Positions 11,776 through 23,559 of a stretch of 64,000 nt of DNA are shown piece by piece. The stretch comes from Carettochelys insculpta (taxonomy: Eukaryota; Chordata; Testudines; Carettochelyidae), in the NCBI RefSeq assembly GCF_033958435.1, contig NC_134137.1, positions 156,885,001-156,949,000 of the forward strand. The letters run 5' to 3'. The notes below the pieces were generated by a model that was not told the origin of the DNA, did not search any database, and saw nothing but the letters and a program-made list of their open reading frames with translations. Positions within the stretch are counted from its first letter, which is position 1, and the number at the start of each line of letters is the position of its first letter. Made by a program: the position numbers and the translations under genes.

Positions 11776-12118
11776 CAGGTTGAATCTCTAGTCTGGCACT
11801 ATCTGGTCCAGCAGCATGTATGGGCTTGCATGATTTTAGTTAGCTAGAAGTCTACTTGTTGTGGATAGGCCAAGTTTCCTGTGTCCCATTACTCTGTCCA
11901 GGCCACTCACTGCCTCAGGCTGGAACCTCAGCTGAAGCATATGCAGAGCCCCAGAACCTGCAGCAGGGATCCAGGCCAGCAGGAGAGAGTCTGGTGGCCA
12001 AGATCCCAGGACCAGCATTAGTGCCTCCAAGCCACGGCTGAACTCATGTGGCCTTGCAAATCCTCTAGTCTGGCACTGGTCAGGTCCTGAGGGTGCCAAA
12101 CTAGAGAGGTTCAGTCTA
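11776..12118. mobile_element. Tigger/pogo-like MITE
   Basis: The left end CAGGTTGAATCTCTAGTCTGGC pairs with the reverse complement of the right end, TAGACTGAACCTCTCTAGTTTGGC; TA flanks both sides. It is 343 bp without a transposase frame. The ends resemble those of Tigger-derived MITEs in amniotes. Confidence 0.72.
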
Positions 12119-13019
12119 TATATATATAAATAAAGTTTGTTTATTTTCCAGTGTTCCCATTTATCTGAAAACATTTTGAATGCACAGTTGAATTTGGTAT
12201 GGAGAGAAGGTGCAAAGTTTCTAATACTTAATTTACTTCTAATTACACACATTTATAGGCATAGATGCCCTGTACAAATATAGTTCTCTCAAGGTGAATT
12301 ATCACAAAGTCAAATTCCTGAAAACAGGGGGTTTTCACAGTGTGCCTGATAAACATTTTACATGAAGAACTCTGCTGAGGTTGGGCCTTGTGTGCTCTGT
12401 GGCTTCTGCAGGCCAAATTCATCACACACACCTGGGACTTTTGGCTTCCTCTCTATTCCCACCCATTCTGCACACACACAAGCTCTTGTGCCATTTTCCA
12501 ATTCCCCTATATCTAAGTGACTCAGTACTACCCCCGCCCTTTCCTCATGCCATGTGTTCTGTGTGTCCCCTTTTGCCCTATACTGGGAGATCTGTGTTCC
12601 CCGATTCTTCCCTTTATCTCCCCTATGCAACTTTCTCCAATGTACCAAGTTCCTCAGTTTCCCCTTGCTAAGGGTTACTTGTGGGACCCCATTTCTCATT
12701 TTCCTCAGTTTCCTCCATTCCCTTTTCCCCCTACACCAAGGATTCCCAGTCTACCCCTGCCAGTGTTTTGTGTATGTCACCCATTACTCCTTCCCCCATA
12801 TGCATGCTCCTCATTCTTCCATCCCCCAGGGCTCCGTGCACACATACTTCCACTCAGATGAAGGTCTCCTAATTTCCCCCCCATCCAGTCAGGACCTCTG
12901 TGTCCCCCATTTACCCTATTGTAGAGTCCTACATTTTACCCATGCCAAGGGTTCTGCCCACATCACCAATTTCCCTAACCCCGCCCCCCCATATTAGGAT
13001 CCATGGCCAGCTTAATTCT
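12119..13019. other. Pyrimidine-rich intergenic DNA
   Basis: About 12430-13000 is strongly C/T-rich on the + strand, which explains the overlapping open frames in several registers (12358-12997). No gene is supported. Confidence 0.5.
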
Positions 13020-13830
13020 TCTGACAGCCTGGGGTTACTAGATTTTGTGGGGCCTCATAGGCTGGGGCGGGGGGTTGGGCAACATTAGGGGATCAGTGTG
13101 TGTGAAGAGGCTGTGGGTGGCAATGGGAGAGGGGTGCAGTGCAGGTGAGGGTGAAGACTGTGGGGTGTGGGCTCTGGGTTTGGGCTGTGGATGAGGCATT
13201 TGGGGTGCCGGTGGCTCCAGGCTTCAGTCGAGGGGTTTTGGAGTGTGGGAGTGTGCTCAAGGTGGAAGGTTGGAGTGGGGGGGGAGGGTTCAGGGCCTGG
13301 GCAGGGGTTTGCATTCAGGAGTGGGCTCAGTGTTGAGATGTGGAGTCTGGAAGAGAGCTAGGGACTTTGGGTGCAGGAGAGGGTTGGGGGTGCAGGGTCT
13401 GGGGGACAGAGTGTGAGAAGGGCCTGGGACAGGTGGTTGGGGTGCAAGTGCATATTTGAGGCAGCTCCTGTTTGGTGAGGAGGGCAGGATAGATGGCTAT
13501 GCATGGCCATCACTTGCTTTCAGGCATCACCCTTGCAATTCCCACTGGCCAGCAATCGGGTGGAGCCTGAAGGCAAAGGCTGCAGTCAGACAGAGCTTCC
13601 CAGTATGGTGCTCATTGCAATGACACGGCTCCGAGGGCATGGGGAGGAAGAAATGGCACCATGTGGACCCACTTTCTCACACACACACACCTGTCACCAG
13701 GCAAAGCCAGCCTGGAACACAGCACACAGCAGCTTTAGTGGCTGTAGCCCAGGTCCTCAGGCTAAAGGAACCCACCCCCACCCTTGCCCCAAGGCCCTGG
13801 GCTGCAGTCCTTAAAGCCCCTTTCTTAATC
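13020..13830. repeat. G-rich dispersed repeat, second copy
   Basis: A GGGGTGCAGGGTCTGGG-style G-rich half is followed by GGCATCACCCTTGCAATTCCCACTGGCC, matching the layout of the element at 1301-2071. Ends are not defined. A short (CA)n run lies near 13680. Confidence 0.45.
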
Positions 13831-14467
13831 CATTTCTGCCAGTGTCCCACAAACTCCCTCCATCATGCTTGGGAGTATCTACTTATCCCTGTTCCCACTT
13901 CTCCTGAGAGGGGCTGGGTTTTATAAGCATGTTTTGGTAAACTAATTTAGAAAAAAAAAATCCAGTTGATGAACAATGATAGTGGATTTCCTTCCAGGAG
14001 GATAGCAATTTGTATCTTACACTTGCACTTTTGTCAAATACATAAATAGCCGACCAAATCGTGTTAAGACCAAGTAGACCTACTATTTCTATCATTAGCT
14101 GAGTGGCTGGTTTCAATCTCTGTGCTAATTTTAACAAGCAGGTTTCCAATTATCTGGTTGTCGAGGAAGGACGGATTGCCAACGAAACATTTCTGCAGTT
14201 AGACTCATCTGTTGAATGCAGAAGCATTTAAATTACTCCAACTCGCTGTTGATAGGCTCTTTTCTCTCTAAAACTGAAGACATGGGTGCCAATAATACAT
14301 ACATGTACAAGTGCCCATATAGCTTCATGGTTGTAAATGAGATCAGAGTTTGGCCCCAAGTTAATACTAGAACAGCACACTAGAAATTTACAACACAGCA
14401 TTTCAATGTTTCTAAAACAAGAGCTCTTAGAAGGAGTTATATCTGAGCTTTTATCTCCCTATCAAGT
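13831..14467. other. Unassigned intergenic DNA
   Basis: Nothing recognised. Confidence 0.4.
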
Positions 14468-15010
14468 TTGAAGAACAATTTCTTACTCATGTCCAAATTC
14501 TATTTCTTGTTCCTTCAAAACATTGCTAAGATCCATCCTTTTCTCCATATCTCTTCACTAACAGCTCAGGTCCAGGCCCTCATTATGTCTTCTCTTTATG
14601 ACTATCCCCTGCTCCTCTCTGGTTTCCCTGACATGCCTATCAGCCTCTTCAAATCTATACAGAACGCTTTTGCAAAGATTGGCTTTCTTATCCACATTAT
14701 CATTTTCTTGAGTGCCCATTTTCAGTCTGACTTCTGCCTTCTCCTCCCCATCTCAAGTTCAAGCTTCTTGAGCCTACCTTCAAAGCTCTGCCCCTTCACA
14801 ACTTGTCCATCCCTACTTATCCCCAGTCCTGTTCAGAATCACCCCTAAACACCAGTCCTCTTTGCTCCACCGGTGATGTAAGTCTTTAGTTGGCCAGTTC
14901 TCAGATTTTCACATGAACTCTCCAAGGCCTTTGTCTAACCCAAACTACAGACTTGGAACACACTTTCTGGGTGCCTCGGAAAGGATCCTATCCTTGCTCC
15001 AATCAAGTTC
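14468..15010 (+). mobile_element. Old LINE fragment (L2/CR1-group reverse transcriptase C-terminus)
   Basis: A frame at 14468-14848 reads like the tail of L2/CR1-group reverse transcriptases: NIAKIHPFL, then a degraded YCNSLLSGLP-type patch (YDYPLLLSGFPDMP), then SIQNAFAKI. The rest is frameshifted. It is a 5'-truncated relic and assignment to L2 rather than an old CR1 is uncertain. Confidence 0.55.
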
Positions 15011-16540
15011 CTCTCCTGAAGGGCAGTCTTGGTTGTGATTTTGACATAAAACTTGCTTACTTACTGCTATAACTTGGAGAAATAATTGATGAATAGGTAA
15101 AAAGGCAGATTGCTGCAGTTTGAATATAAATGGTTGACCAGAATATTACATAAGCATATATGGAAAAAATACCCTTCTTTGTGGTGATTCAGTCAGTTAA
15201 CTGAAGAATAACATGTTTTGGAAACAAACACAGACCCTAGGTAGGTGATATATGGGGGAGGGGAGCCTTTCACATAACGATTCTTTACCTGAAATCTGTT
15301 TCGTCTGTTCTGATTTTAAACGTGTATTCTTCTAAAAAAATCCTTGAAGTGTTTCATTTTTAAGGGCCACAATTTAAATAGGTCACATTTCAATACAGTA
15401 TAAATAGCACAATTTGATAAGTCACTCCTGGAGTGTGGATTAGTTACAAAAGGCCAAATTCATCTCTGGTATAAACCCTTTTGATAATATCATTACTACA
15501 AGACTGAATTCAGACTGACATATAGAGAAATAAAATATATGTGTGTGCATATGTATGCATTCATTAAAATACTTTGTTAAAGTGACAAAATAATGGCTAG
15601 ACATTTCTGAACAAAATATGACAATGAAATTTGCTAACATGGTTATAATTTATGATCTGCTCACATTTTATTACTGTATTACACTCACATTTTCAACAGA
15701 CTGTTACGTATATGCATGTAAACTTGGTGTACAATTCCATAACCAGGAAATATTATTTTAACTATTTATCTCACAGTGAAACTGCACTTTATTAAGATCA
15801 ATTATGTATTACAACAACTAGACAAAGATGATGAAAATATCTCTTATTAATGATTTTATCTGCTTTCCTTAAGGCTGTAATCTAATTCCCAATTTGTATT
15901 ATATTTGTTCTGTACATTTGTTACATTTTGCAGAAAAAAACATGAAAAAAGTCTAAATCACCTTTTGTTGAGAATTGGATGCATAGGTGTCCTGAGTTTC
16001 CTCCTTCGTCCTGTGTTTTTCGCAGCCTACCATCTTTCTTAACTTGTTTCCCTCACACTTTTCTTTGCAGCTTTCACACTTTCCTTAAGAGAATCTTGAG
16101 TTACTTTGAGCACACAATGAATTTTCCACTTCTTGTACTTAAAACAAAGGTCATGTCAAATTGTTCAAGAGAGTTTAAAGATCAGCTCCAATTAATTTGC
16201 TGTGATAAGTCCATTGAGCATATGAAGACCCATGTCTGACTGGCTGTTTTATTTTCTGAAGCCTGCAGTCCCTTTTTCTGCAACACTTGTTATGCTTGGG
16301 AAACAAATTCATTGCTGTTTTATCAGAGCCGAATGTAGAACTGGTCCAGCGTTAGTGAAAAGGACATTGTTTAATCTGTACTGTTCCACAGTAGAGCTTT
16401 AGCAACAATTTGTTAAATTAACTGTGTCATTGTGCACCAGCTCAAATGTTGGTACTGCCTGATTGACAGATATTCTTCTGCTTGTATGACTGATGACAAA
16501 GAAATGGATTTAATTTCCCTAAACTAAAAAAAAGTGACCA
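15011..16540. other. AT-rich intergenic DNA
   Basis: Nothing recognised. The short frames are compatible with chance. Confidence 0.45.
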
Positions 16541-16872
16541 GCTATTCCACAATAGTTTATTTCAAAATAAAACAGCCACATACAAGAATGCATTTCAAAA
16601 TAGCACATCCAGACACACACTGCCTATTTTGAAATAAAGTAATTGGATGGCATTCTAGCTTATTTTAAAATAGCTCTATTTGGTATCTTAACAGTGCCTA
16701 TTTCAGAATAGGAGTTATTCCTCCTGCAATGAGGTTTACAAAATTTGAAATAATGCACCTGCAATTTCAAATTTATTTTGAAATATCATGTGCATAGTGT
16801 AGATGCTTGCAAAGTTATTTTGAAATAAGAGCTGTTATTTTGAAACAACTTTGCTGTGCGGTTGTAGCTTAA
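16541..16872. mobile_element. Degraded MITE-like element with TATTTTGAAATA motifs
   Basis: At least seven copies of TTTCAAAATA or its complement lie in both orientations, with GTGTAGATGCTTGC near the right end. This looks like an old foldback element of the reptile MITE type. Borders are approximate. Confidence 0.5.
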
Positions 16873-17059
16873 ATGAACAAAAACTGTTTACATATTTACA
16901 GTTTACATATTTTATGCTGAATTGATCAGAGGGTAGAATTTATGGGAAGGGGCAGAAGGATGGACAAAACTGATGTCAGGGTTGAACAGATCAGGATCCT
17001 GGAGGAACACAACTGATATGACAGGAGAGCCAAGATATGGGCAGAACTGGTGTGACATG

Positions 17060-17470
17060 TTAATGTGGTATGCAGTGTTCCCGTAGCCATGGTGGTCCCA
17101 GTTTATTAGAGACAGACAAGGCGGGTGAAGTAATATCTTGTCTGGGACCAATGTCTGATGGTGAGAGAGACAAACTTTTGAGCTGACACAGAGCTCTTCC
17201 TAAAGCTCAGAAAGCTTTTCTTTCTTACCAGAAGAAGCAGGTCTGATAAAAGACTTGTCATGCTAATGTTGGATTAGAATGGATACGGGGAAAGGACTGG
17301 CCTGTGTTTGCAGACACGGGAGTGAGAATTCCAACAGTAAGAGCTAAAATCACCATACTCAAGACATTTGGGAGGATTATCATCAATCTGAAGAAGTGGG
17401 TCTTACAAAAGCTCATGATTTAATACATTTGTTAGTCTTAAATGCGTTACAGGACTTCTTGTTATTTGTC
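17060..17470 (+). repeat. SINE-like composite repeat
   Basis: A 'gtatgcagtgttcccgtagccatggtggtcccag' segment near 17070 is followed by 'gagagagacaaacttttgagctgacacagagctcttcc', a combination seen as a common dispersed repeat in turtles and other reptiles. A second tail type ('gaagaagtgggtct...gttagtct') follows at about 17390-17465. Pol III promoter boxes are not clear enough to call. Confidence 0.5.
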
Positions 17471-17589
17471 ATACACACACTGAGGCCAGAGTCTTGGGAG
17501 TAGGTCATATCCATCTTGACTGAATTAACCTCATTAGCACTGGTCCTCCCTCTAATAGTTAATGTAATACACCCATCTTTACCTGCTGA

Positions 17590-17775
17590 ACTGAAGTTTC
17601 CACTTCATACAACCGACAAAGTGGGTTCCAGCCTATGAAAGCTTCTTCCCAAATAAATCTGTTAGTTTTTAAGGAGCCACAGGACTCATTGTTTTTGCTG
17701 AAACAAATACCTTAAGACTACAAAAATTGACGCCCAAATAAACCAGTCTTGAAGGTGCAACAGGATTCCTCAGTA
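17590..17775 (+). repeat. SINE-like repeat tails
   Basis: Contains 'cgacaaagtgggttccagcctatgaaagctt...ctgttagtttttaaggagccacaggact' and, just after, a second damaged copy of the same tail (about 17735-17770). Confidence 0.6.
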
Positions 17776-18850
17776 TCCAGTTTAGCCACTGAAGTGATTA
17801 AGAAGTTCCAGCTTCTGCTGATTAGGAGTCCTGTAGCTTTTTTTGAGTTCAAGGTAACGGGCCATAAAAGACCCAGCCCCTTTACACCGTGGGGATCCAA
17901 CAGGAGCTGGAATGCCTTTTCTACCTGTTGATGTGGCAACATGCAATTCTACATAGAGGAGCAGAAGTGCTAGTGGGAGAAAAACTCCTGCATCTGCTGA
18001 CCAATATTTCTCTGTAAGCCTCACTCCCAGAAACCTAGGAGGGGAAGTTAGCAAAATGGGTCAAATTCATTCTTTGTGTAACTCACTGATTTTAATTGCC
18101 TTATGGCAGGTGCTTTGTTCAAATGGCCCAACCTGTTCTGTTGGGTCCTTTGCTGTGGACATTTGGGGTGGATGGAGCCTTCATTTTCCAGCTATACAGA
18201 AAGCGAGCAGGCTGGGAAGTGTTTTACTATTTCTTTCTCTTCCCCCTGCCCTCCTTTCTTCACTTCCTTACACAGGTGCTGGAGCAGACCAGTGAGACAG
18301 CTACTGACTGTGACCATGAGTGAAGACAGGCTGCTGAGGGACAAGTTCAGTGTCCACCTCTGGTGTCCTCCCTGACAGACTCTGCTTTTCTAAAGCATCA
18401 CTTGGACTCTCACCAAGGAGGCTCATGGCTGGGAACTCAATCACTTCTCTCCCCACTGCCTCTGCAGCCTTGCTTCCCTCTCAGGTGACAGATGAGACCA
18501 TCGTCAGGACTTCAACAGACTACAGCCAGACAAAAGGATGTGAGACAACCAACATGACTGAGGATGAGGAGGGCCCATATCGGGGACTAATTAGAACCAG
18601 AATGAGGGAGCAGGGACATCCACTGAGGGAATGATGGGAGACAATGATGGACCACATCAAGGAAAGCATTGGCTTCATGGCCTGATGGACTGAGTTAAAC
18701 TGGACTGAGCTATGCATTTTTTTTTTAATCTTAGGACATATCCTCAAGGGGGCAAATTCCTGCAATTAATGTATCTACTTAATGTTGGCAGACTGGCTTA
18801 AATGTAATCTTCCCACCACATGTATCTGGGGCAAGGTGCTAGGGTACAAT
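17776..18850. other. Unassigned intergenic DNA
   Basis: Nothing recognised; several overlapping open frames at 18056-18634 show no domain. Confidence 0.4.
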
Positions 18851-18852
18851 GT

Positions 18853-19550
18853 ACAATAGTCCCTTGGGATATGCAAGGGTTGAATTCCACACAACCCCTG
18901 CGTATCCTGAATTTTGGCTAATTTTAGGGGGTTGGGGCTTGGGCAGTGGTTTGGGGCTGAGGGGTTAAGCCTGGGGTGGGTTAGGGCTGTGGGGAGCAGG
19001 ATGGTAGATTTCAGCCAGGGCATATGGGGGTTACAGCTGCAGCTGTGGAGGCTGGAGCAGGGTCTGCAGGGGTGGTGGGCAGGGGGCTGGAGCCCGATCC
19101 CCATGTGCTCTGCTGGGGGTTGGAGCCTGAGCCTGGTGCAGAGCTGTAGTGTGCAGGGGCTGGAAACCCCCCATGCAGGTTGGGGCTGAGCTGGGGCCAT
19201 GGTGGCAGGGGGGCCGAACCTGGGGTGGCAAGGGGGTTTTAGCCCCCGTAGCTGTCTGCAGCAGCGGGCAACTAGGGGAGCTAAAACCCTTCTCCCTACT
19301 GTCTCAGAGCAGCACCCCGTCAGCTTGACAGCTGCACTGCCCTGGGAAGCAGGGGGGGGAGGTTTTAGCTTGCTTGGCTGCTTGCAGGGACAGGTAGCTA
19401 GGCAAGCTAAAAGCTTTTCTCCTACCTTCCCAGAGTGGTGCCTAGCACCGCCCTGGGAAGCAGGGGAAAGGGGCTTTTAGGTTGCCTAGCTGCCTGCTTC
19501 TGTGAGTTTTGCGCAACCTGAGGGCACGTAAAGCCAGGGTTTGCTACACA
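18853..19550. mobile_element. MITE-like element with GC-rich interior
   Basis: The left end near 18857 (TAGTCCCTTGGGATATGC) and the reverse complement of the right end (TAGCAAACCCTGGCTTTACG) resemble each other loosely, and the style of the interior matches the Tigger-like element at 8347-8997. Internal direct repeats include CTGGGAAGCAGGGG at about 19345 and 19454. No clean target duplication. Confidence 0.4.
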
Positions 19551-19989
19551 ATTGTTAACCAAGTTCAGTGCCTGTTAGTGCTGCAGCCCACCTCTGTGCC
19601 CCGGTTGACTAACGAGTTTTATATTTGACCCTATTCCTTTTGGCTCTTCGTTGGTTGTAAACATTTGCTCTATAAAACTCATTAATCCATATGCACATTT
19701 ATTGTTCTCTGTAGCACTCTTGCGCCCGCCAGGCCTAATCACGGGCCAGTAGTAGAGGGGCACTGGGCCAAAATGGCTTTTGTCCTTAGCAGCCAGCCCG
19801 AGTTTACAGATAGCAATTTATTTCCCCAGAGCAATTTATTTCCCCAGCCAAAAACATGACACATCCCTGTAGCCCGCTCCCCCGGCTACAAGAGGCCTCA
19901 TCCTGTTCCCCTGGAACTCAGTGGCTGTGCACCCCCATGGCTGAGCCCGCCTGTCCAAGAAGAGCAAATAAGTCTGGTCCTAATGTGCG
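19551..19989. other. Unassigned DNA upstream of the CpG island
   Basis: No gene recognised. A 16-base repeat (gcaatttatttcccca) occurs twice around 19815-19850. Confidence 0.4.
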
Positions 19990-20420
19990 GTCAGGGTGCA
20001 GCAATGGCCTCCCCCCATCAAACACCCGCCCGTGCCTCTCTCCTCCAGAGCGAGAGCGGCAAACCTAGAGATTACCCGCGAGCCGCCAGTGCGCCAGCGC
20101 TCAGCTCCAGCTCCTCCCCCTCGACCTGCACGAGAGGGTGGGAGCGGGCGAAGGGGCGGGCTGGCGAAAGACGGCGCTCGCCACGGCTCCTGATTGGCTG
20201 GCCGGTCGGCTGGGGCGCCCGGGTCGCCTGTCTCGCGCCACTTTCGGGCGCGTTGGCGCGAGCGGACTGGGAGCGAGCGTGGTCGGGGCCCTCATGGCGG
20301 ACAGCGAGAGCTGGCGCGGCGGTGAGAGGCGGGCAGGGCGCGGAGGTGTTGCGCTTGGGCTCCCCTTGAGCTTGTCTCTGGTTTGCAGCGGGGCGGCGGA
20401 GCTGGGCGGGGTGGCTGCTT
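19990..20420 (+). promoter_or_regulatory. POLA1: CpG-island promoter of POLA1
   Basis: This is the one clearly CpG-rich stretch beside the gene; the flanks are far poorer in CG. It contains a GC box (GGGGCGGG, 20153-20160), an inverted CCAAT box (ATTGG, 20193-20197), an E2F-like site (TTGGCGCG, 20253-20260) 34 bases before the ATG, and another GC box at 20404-20411 inside intron 1. No TATA box is visible. Growth-regulated replication genes are typically controlled by CCAAT, Sp1 and E2F sites, so the layout fits S-phase expression. The transcription start cannot be fixed from sequence, and activity on the opposite strand is possible but unsupported. Confidence 0.75.
20294..20321 (+). CDS. POLA1: POLA1 exon 1 (coding part), codons 1-9 plus 1 base
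   Basis: The frame reads MADSESWRG and the last G starts a glycine codon finished by exon 2. The donor is G|GTGAG. The very short first coding exon matches the human gene layout, in which exon 1 also encodes about ten residues. The residues themselves differ from human, as expected for the fast-evolving N-terminus. The start context is CTCATGG: +4 is G but -3 is C, so it is not ideal. An in-frame ATG at 20138 would add 52 Gly/Ala/Arg-rich residues. I chose 20294 because it gives the family length, but the upstream start cannot be excluded. Confidence 0.82.
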
Positions 20421-20954
20421 GGGGGAGGGGCGCTTTATTGGTGTCCGCTAGATTCTCCTCGGCAGCTGGCAGGGAAGGTGTCTTGCAGTCTAGTCTGTCT
20501 TCAAAAAGAAATCCCCCGGCGTGCTGCAAGGAGCTTGGTGCCCTGACACTGGCCCCGGTGCCATCCTGCTGAATTTATGGTTTTGCATCACGCTTTTTTA
20601 TCTTGGAAAATGAGGTTCCCTCTTTTCGGGCTGGGTGTAAGCTCACACGTAGAGGTGAACGGCTGTGAGCAACATGCTGTCCAGGGCATGGAAGGGGAGA
20701 ACTGTAACCCCTTTTAATTTTAAAGACAGGTGCTGGTTCAGGAAAGCATAGGCAGGATTTTCATCTACATTGTCAGAAGCGTATCCTCCCCTAGTTCTCC
20801 ATAAGATGTCATTGTTGCTTAGGACAGTTGTCTGTACTTGACATGTTCTGACTTTCTGCATGACATCACCGTTTTGAGCCCTGAATTTCTTTATCCGGTA
20901 AATCTAGTAAAATCCAAATCGGGGTACAGAGAAGCATGCCACTAAAGCTCATTA

Positions 20955-21015
20955 CTGTGCCTAGTAAATAAGTTTGTTAGTCTTTAAGGTGTTACAGGAC
21001 TGTGTGTTGTTTGTA
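20955..21015 (+). repeat. SINE-like repeat tail in intron 1
   Basis: AAATAAGTTTGTTAGTCTTTAAGGTG followed by TTACAGGACT matches the other tails in this window. Confidence 0.6.
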
Positions 21016-21949
21016 TTTGGTTTGCTTACACTGACTATACTTCATTGAATTAAAAAAAACTGTGTATTTTACATACGTGTTTTGTAACCTGGTGCTAAAC
21101 AATAACTAGAAGATCTCTGTTGTTTACTATTACAGCATTTAAGACTTCTGATCAGAGCAGGACCCCATTGTTCCAGACGGTCACTGCCCCAAAGAGTTTA
21201 CAGCTTAGTATAATGTAAAGGACCGTGTGTGGGATACCCACAGATTGGGGTTACAAAGAAACAGTGACAGAATTCATTAGTATGATAGGCAATGGCTTCA
21301 GCATCACAGCAACCTAATCACTGTCATGTTTTGATTTTGGTAGGTGTCAGAAAAGGAAAATTTAAAGAGGGTTAGTGTGTTTTGCAAATGGTGATGGGTA
21401 GCATCTCCTAAGCATCACGAGCAGCATAGAAGGCAGCATGATGGTGCTTGATTGAAAATATAAAAACTGGTCTATGGAGGCTGGCATCATATATGGAGTG
21501 GAGGTGGAAATCAGCATCTTGTTAGTGAAGGAGAAATTATAGGTAGGCTGGGAACAAATAATTTGTTTTATGCAATGGAGAAAGAGGAACCAGTGGAGGG
21601 GAGCAACAAGAGTGGTGATGTGGTCAAAGCAGACTGGGAAGATAATCTTTGCAGCAATGTTTGGAATGGTTATAAGTAGGGCCATACCAATTCACTGCCC
21701 AATTTAACCAGTTTCATAGTCCTAGGATTCTAAAAATCTTCAGTTTTATGGTTTCAGATATTTACATCTGAAATATCAGTATGTTGTGACCATGGGGGTC
21801 TCAACTCAAAAGAATTTTGGTATGGAGGGTTGCAGGACTATTGAAGGGGAAGGCTCATGGGTTTGCTACCCTCACTTCTATGCTCCTGCTGTCAGGGGTG
21901 CTGTCTTTACAGCTGGAGAGCAATAGGTGCTAGCTGGGTGCCAAGCTCT
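21016..21949. other. Intron 1, no recognised element
   Basis: Nothing beyond short chance frames was seen. Confidence 0.4.
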
Positions 21950-22560
21950 AAAGCAGAGATTGGGAATTTTTTGAGATGGGGGACCACTGATCCACAGAAA
22001 AATCAGTCAAAGGCCACACAAAAGCGAGGCACGAACAGAACAAAAAGCACTGCCTAGCCTAGTTTAGTATGCCCTAGGTGGCTGCCCCAGCACTCAGCTT
22101 ACAGGGAACACTGGTGGTGGGGGGTCTGAGCAGGAGGAGAGGTGCAGGAACAGGGTGAGGGGACTGTGTGGGAGAAGGGGTGCAGGAGCAGGTCAGGAAT
22201 GTTGGGTCTTGGCAATGGGGGTGCGCTTACCTATATAGGACCCTGGGATACACATGGCTTACTATCCCCTGCCACTCCCAGGCATCACTCCCTACTTCTC
22301 TATTGGCTGTGGTTCCAGCCAATCAGAGTGGCAGGGGAAAAGTCTCTAGGCAATGCTGCTCTACTCTGCTGTTTCCCCAGCAAGGGAGACAGGGAGTAAT
22401 GGCACGTGGAGCCTCTTCCTTCCCCTGCTAGGCAGAGCCTTTGGGCTGGAGCTGATCCGAGCTTGCCTGACTTCTCCCAGTCCTTCTGTTGCTGGGGGAA
22501 GAAAGGGGGTGGAGTCCTGAGTCTCAGGTGCTGGATCCGGGCAAGCTGCAGGATATCACT
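21950..22560. repeat. G-rich dispersed repeat, third copy
   Basis: It carries GGTGGCTGCCCCAGCACTCAGCTTACAGGGAACACTGG near 22076 (a related piece is at 38613-38650), then G-rich sequence, then CAGGCATCACTCCC and CCAGCCAATCAGAG, as in the copies at 1301 and 13020. Confidence 0.45.
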
Positions 22561-22819
22561 GCTCTAAAGTCAGCACCACTGCCAACAGCAGTGTAGAAGT
22601 GAAGATTGCAGGGCATTAGTGGGTAGGTTATTATACTTTCTGGTTTTTCCAGCAGTCTCCTACCCTGGCTGGGGGGCTAACAGCCACCTTCACTTATGCA
22701 TTGCATTCAGAGCTAAGCTCAAAGCCAGCAGCTCTGGGGGATGCATTTGCCCACAGTCCAGATCCTGCAGTGCAACATTGTTGTTCCCCCCCCCCCGCCC
22801 CCCCCCCAAAAAAAGAAAT

Positions 22820-23045
22820 ACAAGGTATGCTGAAGAGGAGCTGAAATACAACACGCACAGGCCCTATCTCTGGGCATTCTGCAGCTTCACAGAGGCAGAG
22901 CAGCATGGTCATGCTCCATTTGCTTCCGCCTATGACTTGAAAAATTATTCCAAAGCTATGAAACCTTGTACCAGTGTTATAACAACTAGTTCAGAGGCAA
23001 CTGACCAACTATGTTCAGCAGACCAAAAAGGGAGCCGCCCCGCCC
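22820..23045 (+). repeat. Unrecognised dispersed repeat, copy 1
   Basis: It is the inverted partner of 32733-32930; for example 'aactatgttcagcagacc' here matches 'ggtccattgaacatagtt' there, and both contain 'ctgcagcttcaca.aggca'. An open frame runs through both copies with a shared NYSK/NCSK...TSEA.DQLCS pattern. A 16-base C run followed by G and more C lies just upstream (about 22788-22808). Confidence 0.65.
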
Positions 23046-23559
23046 CGACCCACATGTTCCCTTAGTAAATGTCCTACTCAGCACTGGACATTAAGGTTGG
23101 GTAGAGCTGTGGAGATGCAGTGGATTGGGAACGGTAAGATCCTCTAGCAACATTTGTGGAGGTGTACCATTGCATCTCCATGAGCCTCATTAAAGTTATT
23201 GGAGGTCAACTTCTGCTGATCCATTTGTGGGATTTGGACCTCAATAATGTTGGTGTGCAAACAGTAACTGACAATGTTTTAATTTATTACCTAATTATTT
23301 GGGTTCGTGATGTTTTACACAGTCATGTTACCTAAAGATATAAATTTATTGGTCTGACATCAATATGGAGGCAGGTTTACATTAGAAACACGACAGTGGT
23401 GCAGCTGCACTGCTGTAGCGTATCTGGGGAAAACTCTGTGTGCTGATAGGAGCGAGTTCTTTCATTGGCATAATTACTCCCCCTCTATAAAGAGGCAGAA
23501 GGTGTGTTGATGGGACACCCATCTAGTATCCCATTCCAGCTATTGGAGATGTGTCCTCC

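Noticed and set aside
12358..12997. Overlapping open frames up to 147 codons
   Set aside because: They arise in several registers of a C/T-rich tract and give low-complexity Pro/Ser/Phe/Leu peptides.
17060..17220. A tRNA gene inside the SINE-like repeat
   Set aside because: No cloverleaf or clear A/B box pair could be drawn; it looks like a dispersed repeat.
1..19990. An exon of a neighbouring gene such as PCYT1B upstream of POLA1
   Set aside because: In human these genes are neighbours, but no PCYT1B-like frame was recognised in the 20 kb upstream.
20101..20529. 142-codon minus-strand frame across the CpG island
   Set aside because: GC-rich islands produce long chance frames; no family resemblance and it overlaps the promoter and exon 1.
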